From positions 51,463-115,462 of the forward strand of contig JABVXV010000199.1 of NCBI GenBank assembly GCA_013365325.1: a stretch of 64,000 nucleotides of DNA. Direction: 5' to 3'. This document shows positions 1-12,000 of this stretch, piece after piece. The position numbers were made by a program, and so were the translations under genes. Source of the DNA: Dipetalonema caudispina. Taxonomy: Eukaryota; Nematoda; Chromadorea; Rhabditida; Onchocercidae. The notes under the pieces were generated by a model. That model was not told the DNA's origin, did no database searches, and saw only the letters and a program-made list of their open reading frames with translations. Positions within the stretch are counted from its first letter, which is position 1, and each line of letters starts with the position of its first letter.

Positions 1-3000
1 ATGCGTATGTTCCTGTTATCATTGTCATTAATAATATTGTTATCCTTATTATCGTTATTATCTCTTTGAAGATATCTTTTCTCTCTTTAGGATAATTTCC
101 TAATAACTGAAATCTTTTTCATTCGCTTACAAAAACAAAAAAAAGAAAAAGAAAATTGATATGTAATTAATCACTTTATTATATTTGCAATAAGTGATTT
201 TGCAATTCGAAAATTTTCATTTCTTGCACTTTGATTTCTCAAAAAATAAAATTTTAACGGTTGGAAAAGTGAAGTTATTAATTGCAGTTTTGATTTCACT
301 ATTAAATTGTTTGAAGTTTATTAGAAAGATTTTCCATTCCTACATATACACATACTAATAATGCATTCCGAATTATCACAAGATAATGGCAATAAATCAC
401 CAATCAAAATTATTTTTAATACGTTAAATTTTTAAATGATCATAAACCAGTTGTGATTTTATATGCGATAATATTCCTTTACATTCAGATAATGAACAGA
501 AATTCGAAAATCAAATTTTAAACATGATCTAATAATGCATAAATAGTTGAAAAATGATGATGATTGAAATATTAAAAAGTTCTGTTGACGGATATTAAAT
601 AATTCAATTGGCAAATATCAAGTAACTTTATTTATCAACATCACAAAACTTAAAATTTACATTTCTGAAAAAGAATCTTTAATTATGAAATAAGATATAA
701 ATGTAATTTATATATGAAGTTTGACTGGACATTGTTAATCTGATATAAACGCAGAAACTAATGATGTTAATCAGTTAATAAGTATATCAACTTATTTTAA
801 TTCCTGCATCATATGCCAAATTTGAATAAAGCTATTTGGGCAAAATTTTAATAATTGGAAAATTTTACAAACAATAATTTGTGTATTGTGATCAATAACA
901 TCGTAAGGATAATTTTTGAGAGCCTTTGTTAGATGAAGCCATAAAGAAGTGGCCAAAAATAGGTTTTTTAACATTGTTCTTTCATCCTTTAAACAAAAAA
1001 CTATCGTAGGAAATTCGTAAATAAATAAGTTCCACAATTTTACAAATTCAATCAAAAACTGATTCATTGCTAAAGTCGTACTAGAAGAAGAAGAGTAACT
1101 GATATGTATCATTTATCATATCAGTTCCTTCATGTGTTCATTTTTATATCAGTTCCTTCATGCTTATTATATTGGAAATGGTAATGGGTTAATGTTATTT
1201 GGTTTTGCGTTGAAATATTTCCAATCAATTCTTGTTGAAATATTTCTTTTTGTTTTCTTTTCATTTAAATTGCTACGATGTTTCATTTACTGTATTATAA
1301 GATAAAGTACATTTTCACTTTTTACCACTCAGATATTACCTATGCTAAAATGTATTAGGCAGAGAAAGGTCACTCCTTTAAAATGTCATTTGACTTTTCA
1401 AATATTTAATAAATTAAAAAGGAAATTTAAATTAAATAATAAATAATAATCAGAAAGTGGATAATAAGTAAAAAGAAATATCGTTTTCTCCCTACTTTCC
1501 TGTCCGCCAATATAATATTGTAAACCATTCTTGAGGAGATTACTTGAAATTATACCAGTTTATTAAGAATATTAAAATGAAATAATTGATGATGCATTTA
1601 TATACATCATATCAATGAGAAAATTCTCAAACAATTTTTTTTGTTCATTAAATTTCCTTTCAAAGACTGATTAAAATTTAATTCGGAAAGAAAGCAAATT
1701 CTGGAAAAATTTAAATAATTGAAAGATTAATTTAAGAAAATGAAAATTCATAAGCTTCTCATTTAATTGCTAATGTGAACTTGTGAAAAAGTTAAGTTAT
1801 ATGAATTGTCAAAGCTTCGACACATAATTACAAAACTAATGTGAACAGATAAAAATTTCATTAAATTTATGCCAATTACATGAAATTTTACGCAATTTAA
1901 AACCCATTTCTGAACAAATTTTTTCTGTTAAATACATTCTATTATTATACGTATTGATGACGTGAAGTAACCATTTTTGTTTTTGATATTTGAGTAACTT
2001 TTAGTTGAAGAAAAGTGTGGAAATGATGAAAATTATATCATATTCAGCAGTAAAATTTAAATATGTTAATATCTATTCTCCTTTATTATTTTTATTCCAT
2101 TACTAATTAATTGAATCAATTTTATTTTCTACTTCCTCTTTTCTTTGTTTAAAATTATTCAAACAAAGGAAAAAATTTTTTCTGCCGAAATTAATAAACT
2201 CGAAATTATAAGTCTTGGAAAAAGAGGTAAGAAGAAAAAAATAAAAAAAGTGATGCTTTGCAATGAGCAAAAATGAACAATTGAAAAGAAATAAGTAATG
2301 ATTTATTATTTGATAATCATTTTATAAATAATTGACAAGTAATAATAAAAAGAAGAAAAGATAATAAATAAATAAAGAAAATGATATCACTAATGATAAT
2401 ATTGATGATTGATAGATTAAGAGCTATTATATTTCTATTCATGAATATCCAAGCTATACCTGCAGCAACAATTGAATTCTCAATTTTGTTATGCAGCTAA
2501 CTTTTTCTTGACTAATTAATCAATGGATACAACAGAAAATGGTCAGTGCAAAATGTTGAGCAAGACGCAAATGTTAAAGGTCAACAGTAGGAAATGATTA
2601 GTTCAGTGTGTGGAAAATTTCTCTTGTTTTAACAAAATTTGTGCATAGAAGTGATCTAAAATTTCATCTTTTGGTTAAAAACTCCAATAATTGTGTTTCA
2701 ACTGTTTCAACCGTTGTTACCAGTTGCAATTGTTTGTCAACTTACATTTTGTTGCTGCAAATAATAAATTTAAATTTGCAAGAACTTCATACATAAAACA
2801 ACGATAAATCATAAAATTTAATAATTTCAGAGATTTCATGTGTATTACTCTTTCCTTCAATTAATCATTAGTACAGTAATACTTCAATTCAAATTTCTAA
2901 TTATAATTTTAATTTTATTCATATTTCCAATTATTTCCGTAATTCATTTTTTATTCTGATTTTATCTGTGAATTTCAATTTAAAATTCGTCAATAAATCA

Positions 3001-3132
3001 TTGTAATTTTTATTTGCTTTTGATTTTCCTATCAAGCAATAATTTATTTGATCCAATAATTCCAAGCTTTTACCTATGATTTAATTATTTATGATCGTAT
3101 TAGAAATAAAATTGAAATTTTAAATACTACTT
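1..3132. other. AT-rich gene-free stretch
   Basis: No exon with convincing coding character or recognisable protein similarity was found on either strand. The DNA is very AT-rich, with A and T runs and short ATT/AAT-type repeats. The few open frames are short and low in complexity. It probably lies downstream of the minus-strand coiled-coil gene that ends at 3133. Confidence 0.6.
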
Positions 3133-4850
3133 TCAAGTAAGCAACAATATTAAAACTTGGGACAGAAGTGAAACAGATACCAAAGATTGCTTTCGTTTTA
3201 ATTCACTCCCTTGGCTATGTAATGTAATTGAACTGGAAGATGTATTAATGATATTACGCATACTGATCTCATCCAATGTTTTAGATAATGTTAGTATATA
3301 TGTTTGCATCTTGCTGCATTCCTCCTGCAAATTTTAGTGCATACATCTGAACAAAAAGGTAAATAAATAATTAATACAGTATTTTCCATCTTCAAATAAG
3401 CTTCATCAATATGTATCAACTAACAATTAATTAATTACCTGCATTCTTAAGCCAATAGACCGACTACTATTTCATTGTGAGATGATTGAATGAATAATTT
3501 GATTGATTAAATGATAATATTACAAATACCCGAGCCTGTATATTTCGCTGTTTGCAACGTTCCATGGCAAAAATTATTTCTACTTCACGATCTTTCATCA
3601 CTTCAAATATGCCCAACAATCGTTGATTCACTTTTAACCATTGTGCCATCTTTTTTTCCATATCCATATTTTCCTGTTCAAGCATGCTTAGCTGACCTTC
3701 CTGAAATACTATTAGTCTATAGCAACATTTTAATCATTATACGGTTTAGTTGTATATTTTTAAATCAGAAACTTATGCATTGCAAACATGGACATGAACT
3801 TTTCCTATTCAACGGACCTGAAATATTGGGCAATAATTGGATAAATAAGTAGCAAAATAAGCCAAGTAAATAAATTACTTTGTGAACTTTTTGAATCGTA
3901 TCATTCTGCCACATAGCAATGATCTTCCGCTTATGCTCAATGAGGCGATGTGTATACTCAATTTGTTTCTCAATTATTTTCACTTGTTGAGCATTTTCTA
4001 ATAATTGTTTGTTGGCGAGAATTTTCTGCAATATCAGTAAAAGATTCATTGTTTGAATGAATTTAAAGAAGGAGCTGAAATTTCCGTTTCTAAGGAATCA
4101 TCGTAGTGATTGATACTTCTGCAGGGATTCGGTGATGAATATCATTGAAAGCTCCAAGTAAATTACTGAAATATGAGTGAGGTGAAAACCACTAAAATAT
4201 AAATAAGGTCATACAGGTCAGAAAGTGACCAATTAGAGTCAAAGTCTCGAATCTTTTCTAAACTTCCTTTTCAACAAGACCAGTACATAAGCCATGTGTT
4301 TGAAAAGCACTACTAATTTGGTAATTTAAGGAAAGTGTCGATTTGTTGACTTCTTGAAGAGTGTTGTCAATTTTCAATTATTTCTAAAAAGTGTTACTTT
4401 TCCGTTGTCAACTTTCCTTTATAAACTTTTATTCCATATATTTTCAAAAAGCAAAACATCAACTCCTGTCCCTTTTTTCCGAAAAAAAGCGCACCAGTTT
4501 TTTACCTGCCCATTTTCACTTAGCCATAATTTTGACCAATTTTCAGCTTCAAATGCAGTTTCATCCTGAGATCGGATCGAATTCTTCGCAAAGACCGTTT
4601 TCCGCCTAATTTCCTCCATTAACTGAATTAATTGACACTCACTTCAACTCGGGTAGAATACTTTTACATTTGATGATTTTTCATTCAAATTTTCGATAAC
4701 GAAAGACTGAAAAATTAGGATGACCTGATTTGATTGCTCAGTCAAGCATTTGTTCTCCCTTCGAGCGATATAACATGAATTCTTCAAAATTTTCAATTTC
4801 CCTTTCAGTAGTGTTGCTACTCTTTCCAATTCGTATACTTGAGTATGTAA
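3133..4850 (-). CDS. Unrecognised coiled-coil protein, C-terminal exons
   Basis: I do not recognise this gene. Several minus-strand exons in series encode charged, heptad-like helix: about 4850-4670 (contains ELERVATLLKGKLKILK), about 4619-4505 (contains TAFEAENWSKLW), about 4030-3880 (contains VKIIEKQIEYTHRLIEHKRK), about 3700-3530 (contains MLEQENMDMEKKMAQWLK) and a last exon about 3330-3133 ending in a stop. Plausible GT donors and TTTCAG-like acceptors separate them. The last exon is Ser-rich and ends in a short hydrophobic run (LLSQVLILLLT), which could be a tail anchor, but this is inference. The 5' end was not found and may extend to about 5.9 kb. Exon borders are approximate. The content suggests a long coiled-coil structural protein; no specific function can be given. 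Confidence 0.45.
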
Positions 4851-6230
4851 ATTTGAAATTATCGGAAATCGGAAATCGTAATTTAATGATGGGATGCATT
4901 TGAAAACATTTAATTAGTAATCCCTCTTAAGATAAAAATATCGTCATTGCCAAGAGTTTTAAGAGAAATTTACTTTTGATATTTTTGTGCGATTAAATGA
5001 TTCGAGGTTTTCAAAAGGATTTGTCCCCTATTATAAAAATCAGGTTAACCAGGTATACCTTGATGTATGTAGCATAAATGTTTTCCATTTTTCAAATGAC
5101 AACTACAGGCTAGATTTCTGTTATTATGCTTTGAATCCATGCAACCCGTTGAACATGAACAATCCTTCACTTGTGATTTCCCGAACATTAGATTGGAAAA
5201 ATCAATTCTTCAGATGAGGAATCACCTGTCAGGAATACTGATTATTAATCTCTGATCATAGACTGCACACTGTTAGCAATTCATTATGCTTAAAGATAAT
5301 TCAATTTTACCATCATAATTGCAATGAGTTATTGCAAATAGGAATTGAATAAATCATGAAAATACGATAAAGAAAACACATCCACAGCTTATCATCTTCC
5401 AGTCTTACAACAAAAATATCACAATGTACTAACGAAATTCCCCTCCTATAAATTCTGAAATCAAAGACGAAAACAAATGATGGCGGAAGACGGTGGAAAC
5501 GACCGCTCTAACAAATCCAATAATGTAATATTGAACATGTGCAATGTAAATTATTGCATTTATTTCAAATTCATCTGTGAGATTTCCCTATGACTTCTCT
5601 TCGATTCACGCATATCGCTTCCAAAATCAACTTTCACTGCAAGCAATTTATGAGTAACGATCTTCACATTTCATCCTCCTTTTTCTTTCTCATAATGTAC
5701 GCTATAAACAAAGAAATATAAGCACAGCTTAGAAAACATAGCAAATCGGTTAAGCAATTGATAAATAATGGGCAAATATTCGGCAGGGAAATAAAAAAAA
5801 TCCACATATGAACAAAGTCGATTTTGGAGAAGTGTTTTCAACGTCTATTTTGCGAACTTTTGTGTTTCATATTTATTTAAATAAGAATCACATAATATAC
5901 TTTTCAAACATTATCTGCAAACAAGACATACGTCTAATAATAAATATTCATTTATAACTATTTGCAATGATACATGAATACAGAAAGAAAATAGAGAGAG
6001 GATATGTAGGAAGATAAAATGTCCAAACCATATTAAATTTCAATTGAAAAATTATACAATAACAATAATAAATGTCTAACAGTATGGAGACATATGATTT
6101 GTTTTGAATATATATGAATATGTTAAATAAATTTTTATCTTCATTTCTTAATTCATCCACTTTTATCCATAACTGTACTTGCAAGATAAATCGTGTTACA
6201 CAATTTCATTGAATAACAGATAAGTTTACT
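4851..6230. other. Spacer or undetected 5' exons
   Basis: This lies between the coiled-coil exons and the snurportin stop. Several short open frames are present but none is convincing. It may hold undetected upstream exons of the coiled-coil gene, which has the same strand, and the 3' UTR of snurportin. Confidence 0.4.
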
Positions 6231-8560
6231 TTAAATGGAAACATCTTCGGTACTTCTACCAATCATGCTAACATGCTTGTGCTCTTGATTATACGTTTCG
6301 ATGAATTTCTGTGAACTACCTGCGACTATCTCATTTCCATTCATCAGCTTTGCTGGTACCGGAACTGACAAAATTTCTGGCATCATCCATGGTTTCAACC
6401 ATCCTACTGAAATTCAATTCAATGAGAATTTTTCTTCATTTTTTTTTACTTCCAAGAAAGCACATCATCAATTATGATGTTGGGACGTTAAAAAACAAGC
6501 AGTTTTGAAGCAATGCGAAACATATATCTCTCCTAAATATTTTAGTTGGATGGCTAAGACCAAACTATCAAAAGGATCTAGGAAAGCTGGTCAAATCGAA
6601 CGGCTATGTGAACTGTACCGGATAACCACACATCAACAGCAACACCACAATTACAAGTCATGGTACATTGAGTGAAAGGCTAGTTCTCACAATACTATTA
6701 AATATAATAATTAAGTGAAAAAACAGCAAACCGAGAGGACTTTGGCCTTTAAGGTAATGCACACTGGCATGGTAAAAAAGAACACCATCAATTTCGAAGT
6801 CAAAATCTCGATGCATCATTTCCTTCATGGAATTGTGTTCGCAACGACAATATGGAAGACATATAAAACGGTACTAAAATATATTTGAAGTCAAATTAAC
6901 CGATAACCAAAATACAATGTTGCTTTATATATGAGGCGTGTTGAATAAAAGTCGATTCCAAATAACTAAAAAAAAGCTCTGAAAACAAAAGTGGAGAACC
7001 AAAAACTAACAGGTATTTGTTTCGACACTTCCCTAAAATTTTCATTCTCGGTGATACGTGAGTTCATCATGAACAGTCGACAATCAAAATCCGAATCAGC
7101 AACCGTAAGGCTATTCCAAGCAATCATATCTAGACAGTAGAATGTCGGTGATTTCGCATCAAAAACACAATCCAGAAGAGTATACGTATCTGTAAGAAAT
7201 TACATGATAACAGAACTACTCAAAAAGTTTGGAGAAATTTCTACAACAACACTACGCTGAGGGAATTACTTTTAAAGCCTCAATTACTTTCTCCACATGT
7301 GTCGACTCACCATGACAAGGATTATTTCCGCCAGGAAGATAGGAATGAAATTGCGTAATGAGATAACCAGATTTCGAATAAGCACTTGTTACTCCCTGCA
7401 ACAATTCACTGAAAATAGTCGATAGAACGATTTACATGTGACACCACGTTGCAGAGCAAAACTCTAAATGACAGTACAAAAAGAATACCTTTAGAAAATC
7501 ACAAAATAATTCAAGTCTCTTAAAGGTTATCAAAATATGTCATCTCAGATATAAGATCAATTACAAAAAAATGTAACAATGATCGTCAGCTGCTTTTAAA
7601 TAACCGCAAAGTCGTCCTCTAGTACAACAATCAAAATGATAACATGGATAAGGAATACAACTGGCCGTACTTGAAAGAAAATTACTTTCGTTATGAAAAA
7701 CGCTAAACAATAATTCTACATCTGTAAATAACGAGATGGTGGATTAGAAATTTCATGCTGTAAATGAAGAAACTAAACCGGGACAAGCTCTTTCAAATAA
7801 CTTCATTTGGTGCAAATCATGATGAAATAGTTCTGATTACTACAAAAGTGAGGACTGAATTCTCAAACATTCTTCGCTAGAACTGATTTAATGGCGTTTT
7901 CTGTTTTTATAATGAATAATACAATAACATACATTAGAAGCGACCACGAGACATCTTCTACCAACCGGACACGGTATACAGATCCAATCCTTGGATAAGC
8001 TCTCTGGGATATCGACCAACCATTCACTAAGCATCAGTTCGTCAGCATAACGATTTCTTTTTCGATTTGTCTTCTTACTGTTTTTATCATGCATTGTTGA
8101 ATCCATTTCTTCTTCCTCTTCATCCTTCACATCTTCATCAAATTCGTTCGTTGCCAATTTTCGGGCGTGATTAGCATAATCAAAACGCGCCCTATAAACG
8201 AAACTCTATCACTGTCGTTAGGAACTCAAAAATCCAAAAACGGCCACATGAGTCGGCTTATACAGACATCAACGGGTTTTCACTCTAGCGAGAGAAACGT
8301 GTCCTTCTCGAAAGTGGTGCTTCATTTGATAACGGAACTATTATTTACACCCGAATTACAAACTTCATTTTCTACAAACATAAAAGATAATACTCTTTCT
8401 GGCATCGAAGAAACTCTTGTCGTCTCCTCTCTTGGCTTACTTCCGCTCGCCCGACATATTTGTACTGCGAAAATCGAGGATGCTCTCGTATCGTACTGTT
8501 TGGTGCAACAGTTACTGAACTACCTGCCAGTAAATGTACCAGATCATTTAAATTATCCAT
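6231..8560 (-). CDS. SNUPN: Snurportin-1, complete
   Basis: Adaptor that binds the trimethylguanosine cap of U snRNAs and, through importin-beta, imports snRNPs into the nucleus. Six exons keep a perfect frame: 8560-8394, 8191-7933, 7395-7311, 7189-7011, 6873-6732 and 6406-6231, giving 335 residues (human 360). The N-terminal importin-beta-binding region shows HPRFSQYKY, an RRR cluster and YANHARKLA. It is followed by an acidic stretch (DEEEEEMD). The cap-binding domain carries [49 protein letters not shown] and [10 protein letters not shown], and a last exon starts [18 protein letters not shown]. All have clear human counterparts in order. The start is supported by a CTGTTCCAG acceptor only four bases before the ATG, as for a trans-spliced mRNA. 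NOL6 lies upstream on the same strand. Confidence 0.95.
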
Positions 8561-8563
8561 TTT

Positions 8564-8577
8564 CCTGGAACAGAAAA
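8564..8577 (-). promoter_or_regulatory. Trans-splice-type acceptor for snurportin
   Basis: Read on the minus strand, TTTTCTGTTCCAG is followed by GAAA and then the start codon. A strong acceptor with no upstream coding exon, four bases from the ATG, is typical of a nematode spliced-leader addition site. SL1 or SL2 cannot be told from genomic DNA. Confidence 0.6.
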
Positions 8578-9094
8578 TCTATGACTGTATTAAAAACGGG
8601 GAACCCAATGATCGAGACATATATGTTTTTCAAGTTGGAGCGAGGATTTTCAAGCATGGCGCATCTCAATGACCTGCGTCAAAGCAATCAATAACATACA
8701 ACCTATACTACAAACAATTGTCTAAAAAATCGTTCATATTCTTTTTTCTGCAAAATATTCTATTAAGTATTTGTAGTACAGTTCAAGTTAGCAATGATAA
8801 AAAATGACAAAAATCATTTATTGAAAACAACTTGCATATAATTTAACACTTCAACAGCAACAACAACAACAATAACAACAAAAACCAGAGGAACAAATCA
8901 ACTAAAACTTTGGGTGCAACACAGACTTAAAGAATGGATAGATAAACATTCGGAAATAATATGGACTAGTGCTGCCGTATTATAAGGATCTTTACATTTC
9001 ACCAACTTCCTGCCATTCGATAGTATAAGGGAATTCATGACCTATTTGTTTGTAAAAAAGCAGAGTGCATGCCACCAGCAACCATCGCTCGAAT
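8578..9094. other. NOL6-snurportin intercistronic spacer
   Basis: About 0.5 kb between the NOL6 stop and the snurportin acceptor. It is AT-rich with CAA-repeat stretches near 8860-8885. No exon is seen. It would hold the NOL6 3' UTR and either a promoter or, if the two genes form an operon, only the intercistronic region. Confidence 0.5.
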
Positions 9095-12000
9095 CTAACT
9101 CGCGGTATTTTCCTGTTCCTCAGTAACGCAATGTTGGCTCACATCTCGAACAATGCCATTACCAAGCATTGTGAAATCATCCAATATGGCTCTTGTATTA
9201 ACCACTAACTTATTATCCGGTCCTTTTAACCGATGTAAACAACTGGATATCTGCAAAGAGATTATGTTAAGGCTATAATTGGTTGTAAAAACCTCAGGCC
9301 AGGAAGTGTCATACAACCCAAGAAGAAATGGCAAGATTCCATGTTCAACATATTCCTGCAGCTTAATAACATTATGATACCCTGACAATCTCTCTCAAAA
9401 AACATAAATAACGTACGCTTGCATCTCGCGGTACTAATGTAGCTGGTTTCCACACCACGCCGATCATATCACCCACGTATTTGTTGTAGAAAAAGAGGGC
9501 AACTGAAGAGAAACACTGCCGCAGACGCTTTACATATTCCCTAACTGGATCGTAGTCAATTACTGGTAATGGTCCGTTTATTAATTTACCATGAACTACT
9601 CTTCGTCTGACCATATGTTGTCTCCTGATACGTATATCAACATCGGAGAAAGTGGAAATGTTGCTTGTGAACACTCCCTGCAATCAATAAGACAAGACCA
9701 ATCGATCACTTTAGCGAGATGATATGATGTACACACAATTTACGAAGGCAGCATATCCTTAGCAGAGGATAGAATGCCCAAAAATCATGAGGAGGGAAAT
9801 GGCTGCATGCTGTTTATCATTACATTAGTGACATCAACAGGAGAGAGGAAAATAAAAACCTTTAAATTCAACGGTACCAAACTACTGATATGCTGTTCAA
9901 TTAGTGCTGCTGATGCTTTGGCGAGAGCAATTATCCGTTTTAAAATTAACGGTTGTGGTTCCTCTCTTGTCCATCTGAAAAACAAAGAAATTAAAGCCAT
10001 GAACAAATAAATAATAACTTTTACTGATAGAAATTGATGGCTCGATGTATGCAAACATCAGAATTTAGCAGTTATTATCTGAAACACTTTTCTATTAAAG
10101 TTATCACAAACACGAAGCCGACCACCAAATATCATAAAAATAAAAGCGGTATTGAGATCGATAATGACTTACCGACAACCACTCCTATCAACTGACGTAC
10201 ATATCACCATTACTGGCAACACCGGTCTCATTTTAATAAACTCTTTTTCCATTTCATCTATATCCTCCTCTGAAAGAAGTTAAAAATTGCACATTTTCCA
10301 AGATGTTCTGAAAGCAACCAATAAACATGTTTGAGGTAAAAGTTTCCTAAAATGAATAGAAATAGCAAACCTGTCCATTCGTTATCGAAATCAACAAGCA
10401 ACGGTTTCATTAGCCAGTTATGCGTAGAAAGCAATGTTAGAAAGTGAAAGAAACCAATGAATGGTGTTCTGAAAAGACGAAGTCTTAAAAATTGGAACTT
10501 AATTATACTAAGTTTATTAGACGGTCTCCATCAACTTCAGTTAACAACAATGGCATTTTACTAATAACTAAGAAGCAGAAAAAAGAGAGAAATGCGATAT
10601 ATAAAAAACAGAACCTTGGTGGCTGAATTGAGAATGGTTTAAGGAATACGGAAGCAACGACAGCTTCCAAAATCACTTCATTTAAATAATCAGACAGTGC
10701 GTGAGATGACAACCAACACATCGCTAAACGACATGTATCTGAGAACGCCTCAAACTGTTGACTTGCGCTGGAAAAACATTCGTCAAATGAAGCGCGCAAC
10801 AATATCACCGCAAATTCAAGATACATCAAGACAAGTTATCCCACTTCATGCGATTTAACCGAAAAGCGAATGACTACTTATCGAAAACAGTATTCCGACC
10901 CTGAATGTCCAAAATTGTCTGTCCAGAATTACGAGTTCTGGTTTTTGCCATGTGTGCAACAGTCTTCTTGGAAATTAGCTAGTGTATAAAATTCAACATA
11001 TAATCGTCTTAATAAGATATTGTTATACTTACCTGTGCAACAATGCAGTGAGTTGGGGCTCTAGTACTATCTCGAGCTCCTTCAACTTCGACGCTGGATT
11101 ATCCTTTAGAACACCCGTCTTTCCACCGTTTAATTTCCTCATTATATGCACTTCCCTTGGATAGGCTATCACCAAACGAAATACAACAGTGTTCTAAAAA
11201 ATATAAACACAATAAACAGTTGATGAAAGCTGGAAGTTGCAAAGCTTCTTTCTCATTCGTAAGCAATTTCAATTATCTTAATAATGAAATTATACTTACA
11301 AAATGAACAATTAAATAATCATCGAAGGGAATAGCTTGCATCGAATGTTTCTCCTTCAATATTTTTGATAATTCGATATAAAAAGCAGTCTTCAACCGAG
11401 CAATAGCTCCCAACTCATCGCCCCATTTTCCACTCTGCTCCATTGTTATTTGCACTATATACAGAATCAATCATATTATTGATAAAAAATTGAACAAATT
11501 ATGCCAATTTTTGTGTTTTCAAAGAAGCAATGCATTAAAAAGGAACAACACCTTAAAATTGAATGGAAATACTATTTAATGGTAAAAAATAGAAACCTTC
11601 TACAGTGGGTAAATAAGGCGGTGAGATGTGCGACAGCGGAAGTGCTACAGAGTCTTTAATGACAGCGCTGTATCTTTCGACTACTGCATTTGTAGAGAGA
11701 GGAGCGAAAGGCTGAAAAAGCGTTTCTGTAAAAAATATAACCCAAAATTACTCAGCTGAAAGTGAAACGGGTCAATACGTGTGATCACACGCATCGTGAA
11801 TACGTGAAATTATACGCATCGTAACATGTGAAACATGGAATCTGTAATTATATAAACTGCAGGATTAAATTTAACATTCGATACAGAAAGTAAATGAAAA
11901 GTAAGTGAAGTGTGTCGCCATAAAGTTTTGGGAAATATCGGTATAAAACTACTTCAGACAGGAAAACACTAAAATCTTAATGCAGTAGTCGAACGTATAT

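Noticed and set aside
6530..6665. Plus-strand frames encoding VGWLRP or [14 protein letters not shown] as a separate gene
   Set aside because: They fall in an intron of snurportin with no supporting exons on that strand. Kept only as a sequence curiosity.
8167..8694. 175-codon plus-strand open frame
   Set aside because: It lies antisense to the first two snurportin exons, which match the family well; composition and lack of similarity mark it as a shadow frame.
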